The position numbers and the translations under genes are program-made. A stretch of 64,000 nucleotides of DNA from Climacteris rufus (Eukaryota > Chordata > Aves > Passeriformes > Climacteridae), in the NCBI GenBank assembly GCA_013398175.1, contig VZRZ01001295.1:21762-85761 (forward strand), given 5' to 3'. Under the pieces are notes generated by a model. It worked only from the letters and a program-made list of their open reading frames with translations. It ran no database searches and was not told where the DNA came from. Each line of letters opens with the position of its first letter. The stretch's first letter is position 1. Positions 48,201 to 60,005 of the stretch are shown in pieces.

Positions 48201-51200
48201 AGTATGGTGTGACACTGTCCTCAATTCACCCCATTATTCCTGTGTGTTGTGGCACATATGGCATTAGTACAGTGTGTGAGATTCCCTGCAAAGCTAAGGA
48301 GAGGTAGGTTGATTTAAGGACATGGTTTCCAGCCAGATTTTCAGCTTTAACTTTAAATTTCCTTTGTGTTTGGGGAGAAGAATTTTCAAGTGGATCTTAA
48401 ATGTTATTTCAAAGAGGTGGGTTTGGTTTTTGTGGTTTTCTTCTTTTTTTTCCTCAAAGCTTCAAGTGGCACTGTCTACTGGACTTTTTAGCTGCAATTA
48501 TTTTAGAAAAGAGGCATCTAATAGAAGTGAAAGTGGGAGATGTCCTCCTTTTTAGGAGACTCAAGATATTTGTTTGTCTTGGTGACAGTGACAGTCTTCT
48601 ATATTTTCTCCTTTCCTGACATGAGCAGAACTCCTGTGAACAGAACATGATTAGCAGGCCAAAAGATCTGTTTGGAATTCCCTGCTAATATTCATGTTGA
48701 ACACAGTTTTGGCCAAAAACACCATCAGTTATTCTGCTCTTCAGGAGTTTTCTGTTGTTTTGTCAACAGTATCCTGTTTTAAAATTAATACTGTAGCATT
48801 TTACTCCAAAACATCAAAATCCTGACACTTGGAATGAGGTTTTAAAGGTTGCCCTGGTCTGAGAGAAAAAAATAGTTCAAATATAAATATCTATATTTGA
48901 AATATTTACGATGTTCAACACAGTGCTCAAAAGCAAAGTATCCATAGTAATAATCTAGTGAATAATTTCAGCATATTATTTATTTATAAATCTGAGAATA
49001 TTTAAGAAAATGAAGCATTTTCAGACTGAATAAACAAACCCATTTTCAAGTAATAAATTTATTCTGACTGATCCTCCCAGCTCGAACCCAAAGGGACTGT
49101 ATATCCTTGTAAGAGTCTTCCATTTCAAATCAATCTTGAAGCAGGTAAGAGTTTTATGCCATGAAATACCACCTAATGATGTGTTTAGGATACAAAAGCT
49201 AATGGAAGAGTAGCAACAGCAGCTTTAATTTGTCAACAGCTTCCCCAGGAGAGTTGCATAGGGGTTGCAGATCCCCGAGTCATTTAAATGCCTTATTTAC
49301 AACTGCATTAGGCACTTGTGCACACATTCCCATCACAACGCTGCTGTTCTCATTCACAATTGTTCATTGGGATTGCCATTTTTAGGAATTTTGATCCCTG
49401 GTTCCACGGAGCTTTTGTTAATCCCAGTAATTACAGATCAGCTTTTTAGGCTTCTTAAGTGCTCCTTGGTTTTCTGGTATCTTTTGGTGCAAGTTTACAG
49501 TTACACGAAAAGGAAATGGGATATGAAAAGAGAATTCATATCTTTCTGCCTTATGTGGCACGGTGCCAGCCCCACAAAGCTCCCAGGAAGCTGCCATTCG
49601 ATCCCAGCCAGATAAGAACAACAGATATGGAAAACTGAAAGCTCCCTGGACTCCAGACAAAGTTATGCAAAGCAATAAAAGAGGCAGGTGACGGTTTTTA
49701 GGACCTGGCAATGACATTGTCCATTATTGCTGGAAAGTCGTGGACAGGGTGAAAAAGGCAAGTGCTCAACAGAGCAGAGCAACCTTACACGAAAGGCAAT
49801 GCCAAAAGGGATAAAATGTGTGTCAAATTGAATTTTTTAGGGGAATGGAGGGAATTGCTCACATTAAAACTGGGCTGTGAACTATGAGGGTGACACCTCA
49901 TATGCAATATGAATGGAGCCTTTTAACAGCTGCACATGGTCAGAGCCTGGATTTCGATTCTCTGAGCCTGTATTTTGCTCTATATATTGGAATTCATTTA
50001 TTTAAATTCTTTTTCTGTAGTTCTTTCTCCACAAAAGCGGTACCCAGAGTCCCTCTCCAAGTTAATCAGATCCCAACCAGTAGAAGGAACTGCATCCCCT
50101 CCTACCCAGGATGTGCACTGGTCCTTGTTCTCCTGCAGTGGAGCAGCTCCCGGGGGCACTGGCAGATCCAGCTCATTCCCTGGGATTTGGGGTGCTGGGA
50201 GGGCAGTGAATGCAGGATGGGGGGCAGGATGAGTTCCTGGCCTCAGTGAGGAGAAGGAGGGAGGAGGACACAGGGATTTGCCAAGGATCACCTCGACAGG
50301 AGGGGTACCCAGCCATCCCCCTGGAGAGAAGGGCACAGGGGGCACCCAGAGGAGAAACCCTCATCCCCCTCTCACAGTTCCCCTGGGTGCTTTGCCCAAA
50401 AGATGTCCCAGTAAGGAGCTGGCAATTCCAATTCCCAATTTGGGCAATTCCTCTTACATTTTGGTGTCCTGCTCATGAAGGGCTCTCAAACGGCGTTGGA
50501 AATAGGGAGGAATAGAGGAGCACAGTGAATTGGATCTTGATTTTGTGGATTAAACTTTTCATGGGGTGACATGTTGAAACATCATTTATTTAGTGAGAAG
50601 GGTTGCTTAGAAAAATATCATTTTGTGAGTTTTAAAGAGGCATCCTGTCAAAATAGTCTGTTTTCACATTGCTTAAGTAGAAACAGCTCTTGGTTTCAAA
50701 ATTCAAACTAATAGGAAGAAAAACTCCTATAAAACAAATAAATGAACATGTAAAAATATCAGCACAGGGGAAAAGTGATTTGAAATGATCAAAACTAAAC
50801 ACTTCATTTAATAGGATCTTTTTTTAATTAGCCAATGCCATAAACTTTTCTACGTGATTTGAGAGAAGGAAATTTTTTAAATCTTGAAAGTTCTCACAGT
50901 TTCATTTCCCATCCTGAGCTAAGGCATAGCTGTACAGCACATTCCTTTATTTATCTCCCTATCCTTCTATGCAGGATAAGAAGGAATATAAATCTATAAG
51001 TGAAGAGACAGGTTAATACAAATGGTTTGAGTGAATCTCTTCTCTGATCATTTTTCCCTTCCATTGCTTGATGTCACTTTGTGAAAAATCTCACTCCACC
51101 AACAAAATGTATGGTAATAGTTCAAAACAAAATTGAAAAATTTCTAAAAGTTGAACTGGAAGCATTTTTGTCAGAGTTTATTTGGAGTATTTCATATTTT

Positions 51201-52649
51201 TTAAAGTCTAGAAAACTTTTATGACAAGCAGATAAATTATAAAACTCCATGAACATGGAATTAAATGGAATCTGAAAAGTGACAAACAGGGAAAAGAGAG
51301 AGCACATAATTTTAGAACACAAAAAGGTAACTAAATTTGAAAAATTGCATTAGTATATCATTTTCAGTCTGTAAGCCATTAGAGAAAAAGTGTAAATTAC
51401 ACCCTGTAACAAAGTAAAAATGTTTTCAATGTTTAAAGGTAATTTTGTATTACTGCTACTATTACTTAAACTCTTAGCTCTTATAAATATCTGAAGACAG
51501 GACCCCTGGTGATATTACCTGTGTCTTAGGCAGAGAGCAACAATTTCAATTCCATTCAACTACATTTGTATTTTGCCAAGTGCTATCAAGCACTGAGTTG
51601 CATAATTTGCTATCTAAGTGAAATAGATATTTTTCGTGCCTCACATTTATCACTCTCCTGTGGGCCTCGTTACTGACAATCAAATCATAAAAGATGTTCA
51701 AAATTGTCATGATGCACTTATTTTCTCATGATATTTGATACAAATAGTTTCTTCTACAAAAATGGCCTTTTTTAACCATAGGATTTGAGAGCAGTTTTTA
51801 AAGGAACAGGATGCAGTTGGGTTTAGCAGATTCTACATAGGCATTAAAAAAAAATGCTTTTGATAGCTGATTCTATTTCTAAATATATCATTTGAGTCTC
51901 ATTTCTAGGAAGGGAGGAATTTATACTGAGTGTAAGCTGATAACATAGCAAAATAAAAATATAGAGGAAATTCTATTTGTAGCTGGAAGGCTTGCTTTTA
52001 TTTAATTTTTTTTTTCTGTCTTTTAACATGCACTCAGACACTGTAAAAGGTAATTTTCTATATATACAACAGTAGCAGTGCAGGGAGCTCGAACATCCCT
52101 ATCACCCACACTACCCCGAGTACCCTGCAGGATTTTGAGGACAATCATTGTGAGGGTTCATTGCCAACGGATCCAGCACAGAGAATTTCTCATGACCTGG
52201 AGGAGGAGGTGGATTGGGAACATTGAACATTTCAGAGGGAGCAGCAAGGCCCAAAGGATGGCTGTGTCCAGCAGGGAGGGGATGTTGGACACGGAATCCC
52301 CAGGGTACCTTCAGCTGAACTCAGGAGTGGGAGCAGCTCCGTCCCCCCACCAAGGTACCCATTCACCCACACAGCTCGTGGAGCAGCCTTGAAATCTTTC
52401 ATCAGATTGTGCAGTAGACCCAACAGATCTCTCCCTGAGCAGGCAGGCTCCTTAAAAAAGCAGCGAGGGAAGCAGGATGGCAGGAGGACGCCTGCCTGCT
52501 CGGGGAGTTTGCGCTGCATTTTAAGCAAGAGACATCTTGAGGTTTGTGCTTACCCAAATCCTTCTGCTTGCAAAAGCAAAGCCCATAAACATTTGTTTAA
52601 GGCTGCCCTGACATACAGAGTATTTAAACTTTTCACTGCTGCTGCTTGT
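45229..52649. other. noncoding sequence with GC-rich patches
   Basis: GC-rich patches occur at about 46100-46730, 50080-50420 and 52080-52520, separated by AT-rich DNA. An A12 tract sits at 48116-48127. Many overlapping frames of 80-148 codons in both strands inside the GC-rich patches are explained by a low stop-codon rate. The segment 50265-50300 has a faint SINE-like look (see rejected items). No gene is supported. Confidence 0.6.
48116..48127. repeat. A-tract (A12)
   Basis: Plain homopolymer, no element identified beside it. Confidence 0.95.
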
Positions 52650-53060
52650 GAGACATAGCAAAATGTACATATTTTTTTCCAAGCTTTTATTCCCTCCACC
52701 CTTGCCTGTGATTTGATGTGCCAGTTAAAATGTGAGAGTCTGGCTAAGATGGAGAAAGGTGATTCGGGGTAGAAATACGGCCCCACTGACCTCCTGCAAG
52801 GGAACAGCTGATGTTACAGTAAGAAGATGCTGGATATTTATTTGTGGGGGTAGGGGAGAAATATATTTGTTAGTGAAATGGAGCTTGCTGCAGAGTGCAT
52901 AAAGGTGAATTATTTGTCAGAAGACTGAAGGAGGTTTATGCAATATAGTATTATTGAGCCGGGCTATTAGCAGAGTGAATTGCTATTGTGACATGCCATT
53001 AAATTGTTTTTAGTGTCCACAAAGGTATCATTCTGGAGCAGGCTTGGTTCCTAACAAAGT
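52650..53060. promoter_or_regulatory. candidate conserved noncoding element
   Basis: The stretch has an even AT/GC mix, no repeats, and several familiar motifs. These include GCCATTAAATTG near 52997-53008, ACAAAGG (the SOX/TCF-type CTTTGT on the minus strand) at about 53019-53025, and CAGCTG near 52806. Open frames are short. It looks like regulatory DNA and not a gene, with the usual caveat that conservation is not observable here. Confidence 0.25.
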
Positions 53061-53357
53061 TATATATTTACTGGACAGCAGCAGATCTCAGAATAAAAAT
53101 AGTCTGTCTGACCATAAAGTAAAATAAGAGAGAGGAGGGTCCTGTTCTGGAAAGTTTGGCCTCTTGCTCTGCTCCCAAAAACTCCTGACCATGAGCAGAT
53201 GAAACCACGAGCAGGGAATAAGGTTAGAGAAACCATAGGCACAGATAGAAACATTAGGAATGATCACAATACTTCAACTTTGGAAAACATATAAAACATG
53301 TAACATGGCAGCATTCAGTCAAATGCCTTTAATTTAGTCTATTTAGACCCTTGACTG

Positions 53358-53373
53358 AAAAAAAAAAAAAAAA
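53358..53373. repeat. A-tract (A16)
   Basis: Homopolymer followed by GAAGAAAAA. No retrocopy is recognised upstream. Confidence 0.95.
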
Positions 53374-53471
53374 GAAGAAAAATTTGCCGGGATTAGCACA
53401 TTAATTTAACTATGCAAAAACAAAGGAGGAACTCTTAACTTGAGATTTCTTTAGGAAAAAAAGATAATTAA

Positions 53472-53495
53472 ATATATTATATATATATATATATA
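53472..53495. repeat. (TA)9 microsatellite
   Basis: A perfect (TA)9 at 53478-53495 is preceded by ATATAT. It would melt or form a cruciform easily. Confidence 0.95.
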
Positions 53496-54815
53496 GTTAT
53501 ACATATTAGATTAAATGTTTTAGAACATCAATCAGTGAAAGAAAAGTAATAAATAATGCATGGTGAAAATGTGATAATGTTTATTAAGAAGCAACAGCCT
53601 TGTCATCTTCATTTTCTTCTTCAGTGATTCTCCCCTCAAAGGGTTCACTCATTTGGGACTCCCTGCAATTTAGCCTGAGGCCACTCTCTCTAATTCTTGG
53701 TTGGAAATATACCTGCTTTGCAAAAATAAGTTAAAAGCAGAACAACCGTGCACACTGAAGGTCTCCCCATTAAGCTCCTTAAAGGCCAGAGAGTGAATTT
53801 TATGCCCTTGTTGCTGTGGAAATCTGGAGACAGACAATAGAAATCCTGAGAGAGGGAAGGAGAGGGGAGGGAAACTGTGAGAGAGGAGACCTGAGCCAAG
53901 GCTGCTCAAAACCTCTTCCTCCACCCGCTCTTCTGACCTGGGACATGTTCCTCACTACCCCTTCCTTCCCTGAGCTGCAGGAAAAGCTTGCTGGAGCTCT
54001 GGCAAGGAGCTGAGCCCTGCACCCCCAGTGACCCCCAGAGCAGCAGGGCCAAAGCTCAGCCCAGGAGCAGCTCAGCCCATCCCTGCCCACGCGTGGGACT
54101 GGCACTGCCAGCACAGGGAGGCTGAGGCTTTGCACCTCTGCGAAGGGAAGGGCTGGCACACAGCACAGAATGCTGAGAGTTATCACTCATTAAAGCAGCT
54201 TTGGAATCAGGCACCTTTGGCTTCTGCTTTCTTTGTCTAATCTTTGGTCCCCAGGCACAATAACGAGGAAATTTAGACCACCAGTTAAAGAAGTTTAGTG
54301 CTGATAATTTGCAGTACCTAAAACAATACATTGGCGTTAGTGTGCTGTGACATATAAGCTGCTTAATTAGAGTTGCCATTTAATCTGTTTCTGTTCCTTC
54401 ATTTGCACTGGACTAATACAGGAGAGAAAGTTCTACCCACCGAGGTTTAACCAACAGAACGAACCTGTGTAGTGTGGAAGCTGGAGAGGGACAATGATGT
54501 GTGCAGAGAGCAGCTTCTGAATCTGTGCCTTCCCTCACAAGTGAATGCAGAGAGAGATGCAGCCCTGAACATGTGTTATTGTGCACAGATGCAGCTTCTC
54601 ATTTCCAAATGTCTCCCGCCGTGGATAACATTAGCTTGCTGGTATATTTATGTTTTTGTTATTTACTGAAGCTTTCCATGGGACATGTTTCTAAATTATC
54701 CTTCTGTGGTTTATTAGAGTCTATGGGATTTTATTCATCAGCCCAGCAAGGCATTAGAAAATATAAAAAAATGTTCATTGTGTTTGTTGTGGCATAAATA
54801 GATCGACTTGGACTT

Positions 54816-54828
54816 GAGAGAGAGAGAG
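54816..54828. repeat. (GA)6 microsatellite
   Basis: A short purine GA run 39 bp upstream of the 59-bp tandem array. Confidence 0.9.
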
Positions 54829-54866
54829 TAGGTGTGCTAGAGAGGTAAAACACAACCAGTAAAGCC

Positions 54867-55102
54867 CTGTATACTCTGGAGCAATGTAAAAAGGCACTGG
54901 AAGGGTAAAATTCCAGTTGCACTCCCTGTATACTCTGGAGCAATGTAAAAAGGCACTGGAAGGGTAAAATTCCAGTTGCACTCCCTGTATACTCTGGAGC
55001 AATGTAAAAAGGCACTGGAAGGGTAAAATTCCAGTTGCACTCCCTGTATACTCTGGAGCAATGTAAAAAGGCACTGGAAGGGTAAAATTCCAGTTGTACT
55101 CC
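54867..55102. repeat. 59-bp tandem repeat, four nearly identical copies
   Basis: Copies start at 54867, 54926, 54985 and 55044. Each begins CTGTATACTCTGGAG, continues through AATGTAAAAAGGCACTGG and ends with CCAGTTGCACTCC. By eye the only difference among them is one transition (GCACT to GTACT) near the end of copy four, and the array then stops within two bases. Such identity implies very recent expansion or ongoing homogenisation. Because 59 is not a multiple of three and the minus strand of the unit has no stop in any frame, the array yields minus-strand apparent proteins of up to 165 residues. In these, three peptide versions alternate (for example QLEFYPSSAFLHCSRVY). That reading is a by-product of the array and not evidence of a gene. 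GTATAC in each unit is palindromic. Confidence 0.97.
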
Positions 55103-57399
55103 CTCCAAGGCCCTTTTACTGCCCATGCAGAATTCACATGTCTTTTTCTCAATAAATGAGATAACATTCATGGTAAAAGTTACTGTACTCCCACTGTACT
55201 GGATATATGTGATAAGGGCAAGGTTCAAAGCCCAGAGTCAGGGAAGAGCTGAGTGTTTGTTTGTTCAGACACCTGAGCTCTGCTCCACTGCCCAGGTCAT
55301 TAACAGAACCCTTTCCCTGCAAAACCCTGGGATAGCTGTGGGTTGGAATGGAGGGAGAGCCAACCTGGGCGTGGTTTCCATCAAGTAGATGGAGAAGCCA
55401 GAGAGGAGTTTGTGCTACAGAAGGAGCTACAAGAGCATCAGGAACAGGGAAATCAGCACAGAAGCAATTTGCAAGATGAAATTCTGGCTGTGGCCTTGGG
55501 TGCAGGGTAGGGAGAACAGCCCTGCACGTGCCTTGGACACAACCGCCTCTGTTCCCAGTGAAGTGACCCAGTCACTGGCCCGGCTCCTGACATTTTGACT
55601 CAGGAAAGATAATACAGAATTGTTTTCACTTCTGGTTTTCAGCTAATGACAGAAGCAGAAGTACCTCCAGTGCTGCAGAAGATTGTGTTCTCAGCCTAAT
55701 CAGGAGTGGGAGGGCTTGAAATCCCCAACTTGTAATTTTAGCCCAACTTGCAGAATCAGGAAGATATTTTAGATGAACACATGTGAACTCCAGGCTTAGC
55801 ATTTCTGAAGTTTCATCTACCACAAACAACAAAAGGCACCTCAAACACTCAGGGGAAGCAAAAGTGGATGGTCTGATATTCATCACCCCACCACTAAAGC
55901 CTCCCAAGGCCAAAAATTGCAGATAGCATAAGAGGAGGACTCAGGGCAAGAAATGCAGGATAAAGAATAGTGCAGCACTCTTCAAATGATGGATTAATTT
56001 TTCAGCATAGCTAAAATTGGTATAACCTCAGTTTCATGAGTCAGCAAGTCTGATAACATTAATATATAGTAAGAAAGGTAAGGCAACACCTGGGGATTTT
56101 TATTCAACTCAGCTAAATTTGGATACGAAACCTGCTTTTCATAATTAGAAAGTTGGTTCAGTTACCATGAACCAGGTGTGTGTTTAAATGAAAAGATCTG
56201 ATCCTTGAAGGGATTAAGGGCACCTTTATCTCACTATAATAGTTAAAGTGGGCTCAAAATGGTAAAACACGTATTTAAATCCCCTTAATAATAGCAATAC
56301 AGTACAAAGCATAAATTCAAATCAATACAAACATCTTTTTCCTTTCTAGACTGGAGATAAAGTTAATATTACACTTACTTTCCTTCCATATTTATGCAAA
56401 TAAGCTTACCTAAAAACAACGTTAATTTTATTTCATTAAAAAGGTTAAAAAAAAAAAGTTCCTTTTATTTTCCATTCAGGACTCATTGCCTGAGATCGTG
56501 ATGAAACAAATGAATCTGTTTTGTTAATTATTGATATTTAAATTGTTGAATCAGTATCTAAAACAAAGAATTCAGGTCTGCAGTTCACCGAGGAATCTCT
56601 AACAGGAAATTTCTCTTCCATTATGTATATTAGCATCCACAGCTGGGTCAGCAGATGGATGTGTCCTTGTAGGCGTTTTTCCCCATAAAACATTTGTTGA
56701 ACAAAAAATAAATGTTTAAAGCAGGGTGGGCTTTACTGGAACAGATCAAAATAGACACTTTTCCTTATTGCTTTTTAAAATATGGCTTTACCTCTGTGCC
56801 AGCAGTTGCCACAGCAAGCACAGCTCCTGTTTCTCTTGCCATTCCCAAGCCTGGTCACTTTTACAGGTGTTCCTGAAACCCTTGGTCACATCACACAAAT
56901 GGTTCTTCCCTGCAGTAGGAGGGTTTTTTGCAGCAGGATTTAGGATTGCTACTTAAAGTACAAACTTTGCTTGCTGCACAGAAAAGGTTATTGGTTTTGA
57001 ATTTTGCTGAAGGAAACCTCTGTGCCTGGGGTGAACTGGAGCACTCAGACTTTGTGTGACTCTTGGTCACAAGAAAGCCAAAACACCTCTGTCCCTGCAC
57101 ACAGTGCTGTCCAGTGGAGCACATGGAATTGCCTAAAAATACAGGGAAGTACAAATCCACTCTGCTCTGCCAAAATTCAGAGTCCCCACGCTGCTGGAGC
57201 AGCATCCATGCAACTGCTGTGCTCACACTGGTGCTGTCTGAGAATCTTCCACACAATATCAGACCCAAATGACTGTTTTCAGCAGAAGCCATCAGTCCAT
57301 AATTGGGGAGTTCACTTGCAGCCCCACACAGGTCAGGCAGTTCATGGGATTAACCAGCTGGATGCTCCTTCGAGGTGCCTGCCTTTGGAGAAGCTGACA
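55103..57399. other. noncoding sequence, no gene seen
   Basis: Mostly AT-rich, particularly 56030-56720, with a short A-run near 56447. A plus-strand frame of 133 codons (57004-57405) overlaps an equally long minus-strand frame and lacks family features. No transposon is recognised. Confidence 0.6.
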
Positions 57400-57740
57400 A
57401 CATAATTACCAGGGATGAGCAAACAGGTTTTGCCTAATTTTGAGCCCACTCAAATGACCCAATTTTGAAATTTAGCCCTGAATTTGCAACTTGCTGGATT
57501 TACGGTGCCTGTGTAATTACACTGTAATTATACATTTCCATACTTGCCATAACATCACAAGGACTAATTAGATTGGGTGAAATTTTATCCTGACTTGCAC
57601 TGACTAGTAAAATACTGTTAAATAATTGATCCTATTGGTTGATTCAGTCTCATGAAAGTACTGGAAACCAGCCCATCTGAGCATAACTCGAGTTGGAGAA
57701 AATAGGAGATGAAAAAATGACTCACTGGATATAGTTTATA
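57400..57740. promoter_or_regulatory. candidate homeodomain-rich regulatory element
   Basis: Three TAATTA cores occur within 57 bp, at 57514-57519, 57525-57530 and 57565-57570. The first lies in a perfect 12-bp palindrome GTGTAATTACAC (57511-57522). The first two are 11 bp apart, about one helical turn, which would place two homeodomain proteins on the same face of the DNA. Further AT-rich motifs such as AATAATTGAT follow near 57621. The motifs are visible; enhancer activity is inferred. Confidence 0.35.
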
Positions 57741-59399
57741 ACATTTACCCATTATTTATTTCAGGTACTTGTTGATTTAATGGAACTCTCAGTCCTGAAC
57801 CCTTTATACACAGGTTATTGACTGCCCTGGATTGCATCAAATTTTCAGTATTGGGAGGAAATTGGTCCATAGTGTGATGTTCATGTAATTGCTGAATGCA
57901 CTGAGATGAGTTTGTCTTTACTATCCTTTACTGGAAAAGTTAGAGTTTGTCTTTTTATGAGTTAATTTTGTTGTAGACAACTGTCTATTAAATACAAGTT
58001 ATTAACAATTGCTGTTTATGGACAATCTCATTTGGAAAGCTGCATGTTGAAAGGTTTTAACTACAATATTCCTTCTGAATGAGGTTTTTAACTGATGAGT
58101 GACTTGTTGCTGCGTGCTGCTGCTCAGTAATATAATGTCTTTCTCCTAATGTGCACTTTGGTTATGTTCATTTGATTTCTTCTGCAGACAAAAGTCTCAG
58201 AAAGAGACATATATCCCCAGCATCAATACAGTGTGTTAAAGCATCTATTACAGAAAAAATGTAACTACATTATAGTTTTAAGTGCCAATATACTGCAGAC
58301 CCAAAGAAATAATTTTTATTGGTAGAAATAGGTTTTTTATGTTCCAGTAATCATTGTGGTCCTTGTGCTAGGGGACACAAGCAAAGGGAAGATTCCTGTC
58401 TCGGTAGAAAGCAGAGCAGTCTAAAAAGATTTTTTTTCCTCTCCATCAGCAAACAGATTTGTTGACAGTAAGGCTCAAAAATGTGTCATTTCTGACCAAG
58501 GTGTCATCAGGAAAATTGTGTCAGCTTCTGGTCACAAGCACACAGAAAGGAAGGGGAGGTGGGTACAGAAGAGACAGAAATGTGATGGAGGTGCAGGAAT
58601 CAGGAATGGCATGGGATCACCACCAAGTCCATGTTCTGAATTCAGAAGAACAGGAACTCAAGTCTGGGGCTCCCACACCCCTGATGAGTTCTGTAATGAT
58701 GCTCCAGTAGGCAGGATAAGCCCCACCACACTTCCATGGAGTGTAAAGGACAGCCCCAGCCTTTCCCCAGGAGAGAGGGGCTCCAGCTGAGTGCCCCATT
58801 CCCTGAACTGAGAGCTGGAAGAGCCACTGCCTCACTTTCCAAGGAGTTCTGTGAGAAGTGGGCCACCTCCTTCGCAGTGCAGTTTGCCAGCGAGGCTGGG
58901 AGGGATCTGTTGTAGCTCAGAGCCACCTGCAACCCTCCAGTGGCGATTGGAAACCTTTGCCCCCTCCTTGGCAAGGCTGAGAGCTGAGGTGCTGCTCCCA
59001 GCCCCGTGGCATCACTCAGACAGGCACAGGCACAGAAATCTTTCAACCTCTCTTTTCAAGTAGAAGCTCATAATCCCTTGCAAGTTGTTTTCCATCTGAA
59101 AATTCCTATTTCACCTCCAGGGTGCTGCAGATCTACCTGGTGTAACCCACACAGCTTCTGCTGGCCCACAGCAGTGTCTGGGACCTGCCCTTCCATCTGT
59201 CCCCCCGAGCTTGGTGTGATTTGGAGGACAGAGCCGTGACAATGCCATTGCTGCTGCCCCAGTGAACACTCACGGTCCCTGTGGGTTTGCAGGGACAGAG
59301 GCTGGGAGGTTCTCTGAAACCTTTCATTTGTGGCAAACTGGAATTGTGTGGCAGGCTCCTCTTGTACCACTGAATGAAAGGAGCCTGAGGGATCATTAG
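57741..59399. other. noncoding sequence, no gene seen
   Basis: AT-rich to about 58440, then GC-richer to about 59000. Overlapping frames on both strands at 58600-59046 (up to 134 codons) reflect composition. No domain, RNA or repeat is recognised. Confidence 0.6.
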
Positions 59400-59891
59400 T
59401 ATCCTTCCATCACTTCCTCATTAGTTCTTAGATAGTGTTTTAATGACAGCTTGAGAGGCTCAGCATCCTGCCCTCTTACTATTTATGATCCCCACAGTGC
59501 TAATGTGCACTTAATGAGAAATTCTTGTCTTGCTTGTAAATCCTGTAGCCGGCATTCAATTTATTGACAGATGTTTGCTTGGGCCTCTTTAAAATTACTT
59601 CATAAATCTTCCAGGATAAAAGGCCTCAAGTTTGGTTATTAAGACAGGCCCTTGTTGACAGTTTCATATTTAACTGTTTGGAACTGGACTGTCAGGGCTG
59701 TAATGGAGTGCACGGCGCAGGGTTTGCATTCTTCGGGCTCATTTACCATGTTTTCTGCACCTATCAGGTTTTTTCTTTTTGAAGTGTGTTGACTGTCCCT
59801 TATAATCCCTTTAGTTAACTTCCCTGTGACCTCTTTGTGCACCGCACTTACTCATTTAGCATATCAGCGTGTCAGCTGTGATGAAGTGTTT
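59400..59891. promoter_or_regulatory. candidate conserved element with four TGACAG motifs
   Basis: TGACAG, the core bound by MEIS/PREP/TGIF homeodomain proteins, occurs at 59444-59449, 59565-59570 and 59656-59661, and in reverse as CTGTCA at 59689-59694. Four sites within 250 bp are more than expected from composition. Surrounding sequence is AT-rich with interspersed CpGs, for example near 59550 and 59714-59736, and without repeats or credible frames. A developmental enhancer is the natural reading, but conservation and activity are not shown. Confidence 0.35.
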
Positions 59892-60005
59892 ATGCTGATA
59901 TGAGCTGAGGGCTGAGCAAGCGCTGCGTGCCAGAACCTCCTGGCTGTAATGCTGATAGGAACTGAGGGCTGAGCTTGCACTTCATGCTGGAGCCCACTGG
60001 ACATG
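59892..60005. repeat. diverged 57-bp tandem duplication
   Basis: ATGCTGATATGAGCTGAGGG at 59892 is matched by ATGCTGATAGGAACTGAGGG at 59949. Both continue as GCTGAGC, then a variable GC-containing stretch, then an 'agaacctcctgg' versus 'agcccactgg' ending. The period is 57 bp with two copies, and divergence is moderate, so it is older than the 59-bp array. It lies at the right edge of the TGACAG-rich block. Confidence 0.8.

Larger units (their letters stand above)
53061..54866. other. noncoding sequence with simple repeats
   Basis: This holds an A16 tract, a (TA)9 microsatellite and a (GA)6 microsatellite, listed separately, and a GC-rich patch at about 53880-54140. No exon or RNA gene is supported. 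The longest frame, 128 codons on the minus strand at 53800-54186, lies in the GC-rich patch and has no family features. Confidence 0.6.

Noticed and set aside
50250..50310. Possible SINE fragment (ACAGGGATTTGCCAAGGATCAC)
   Set aside because: Resembles the 'cttgcccaaggtcac' block of MIR-like repeats, but no other block of the family follows in order. Left as chance.
54731..55228. Minus-strand 165-codon protein with repeated QLEFYPSSAFLHCSRVY-type segments
   Set aside because: Produced by the 59-bp array, whose unit lacks stops in all minus frames. The peptide versions rotate because 59 is not divisible by three.
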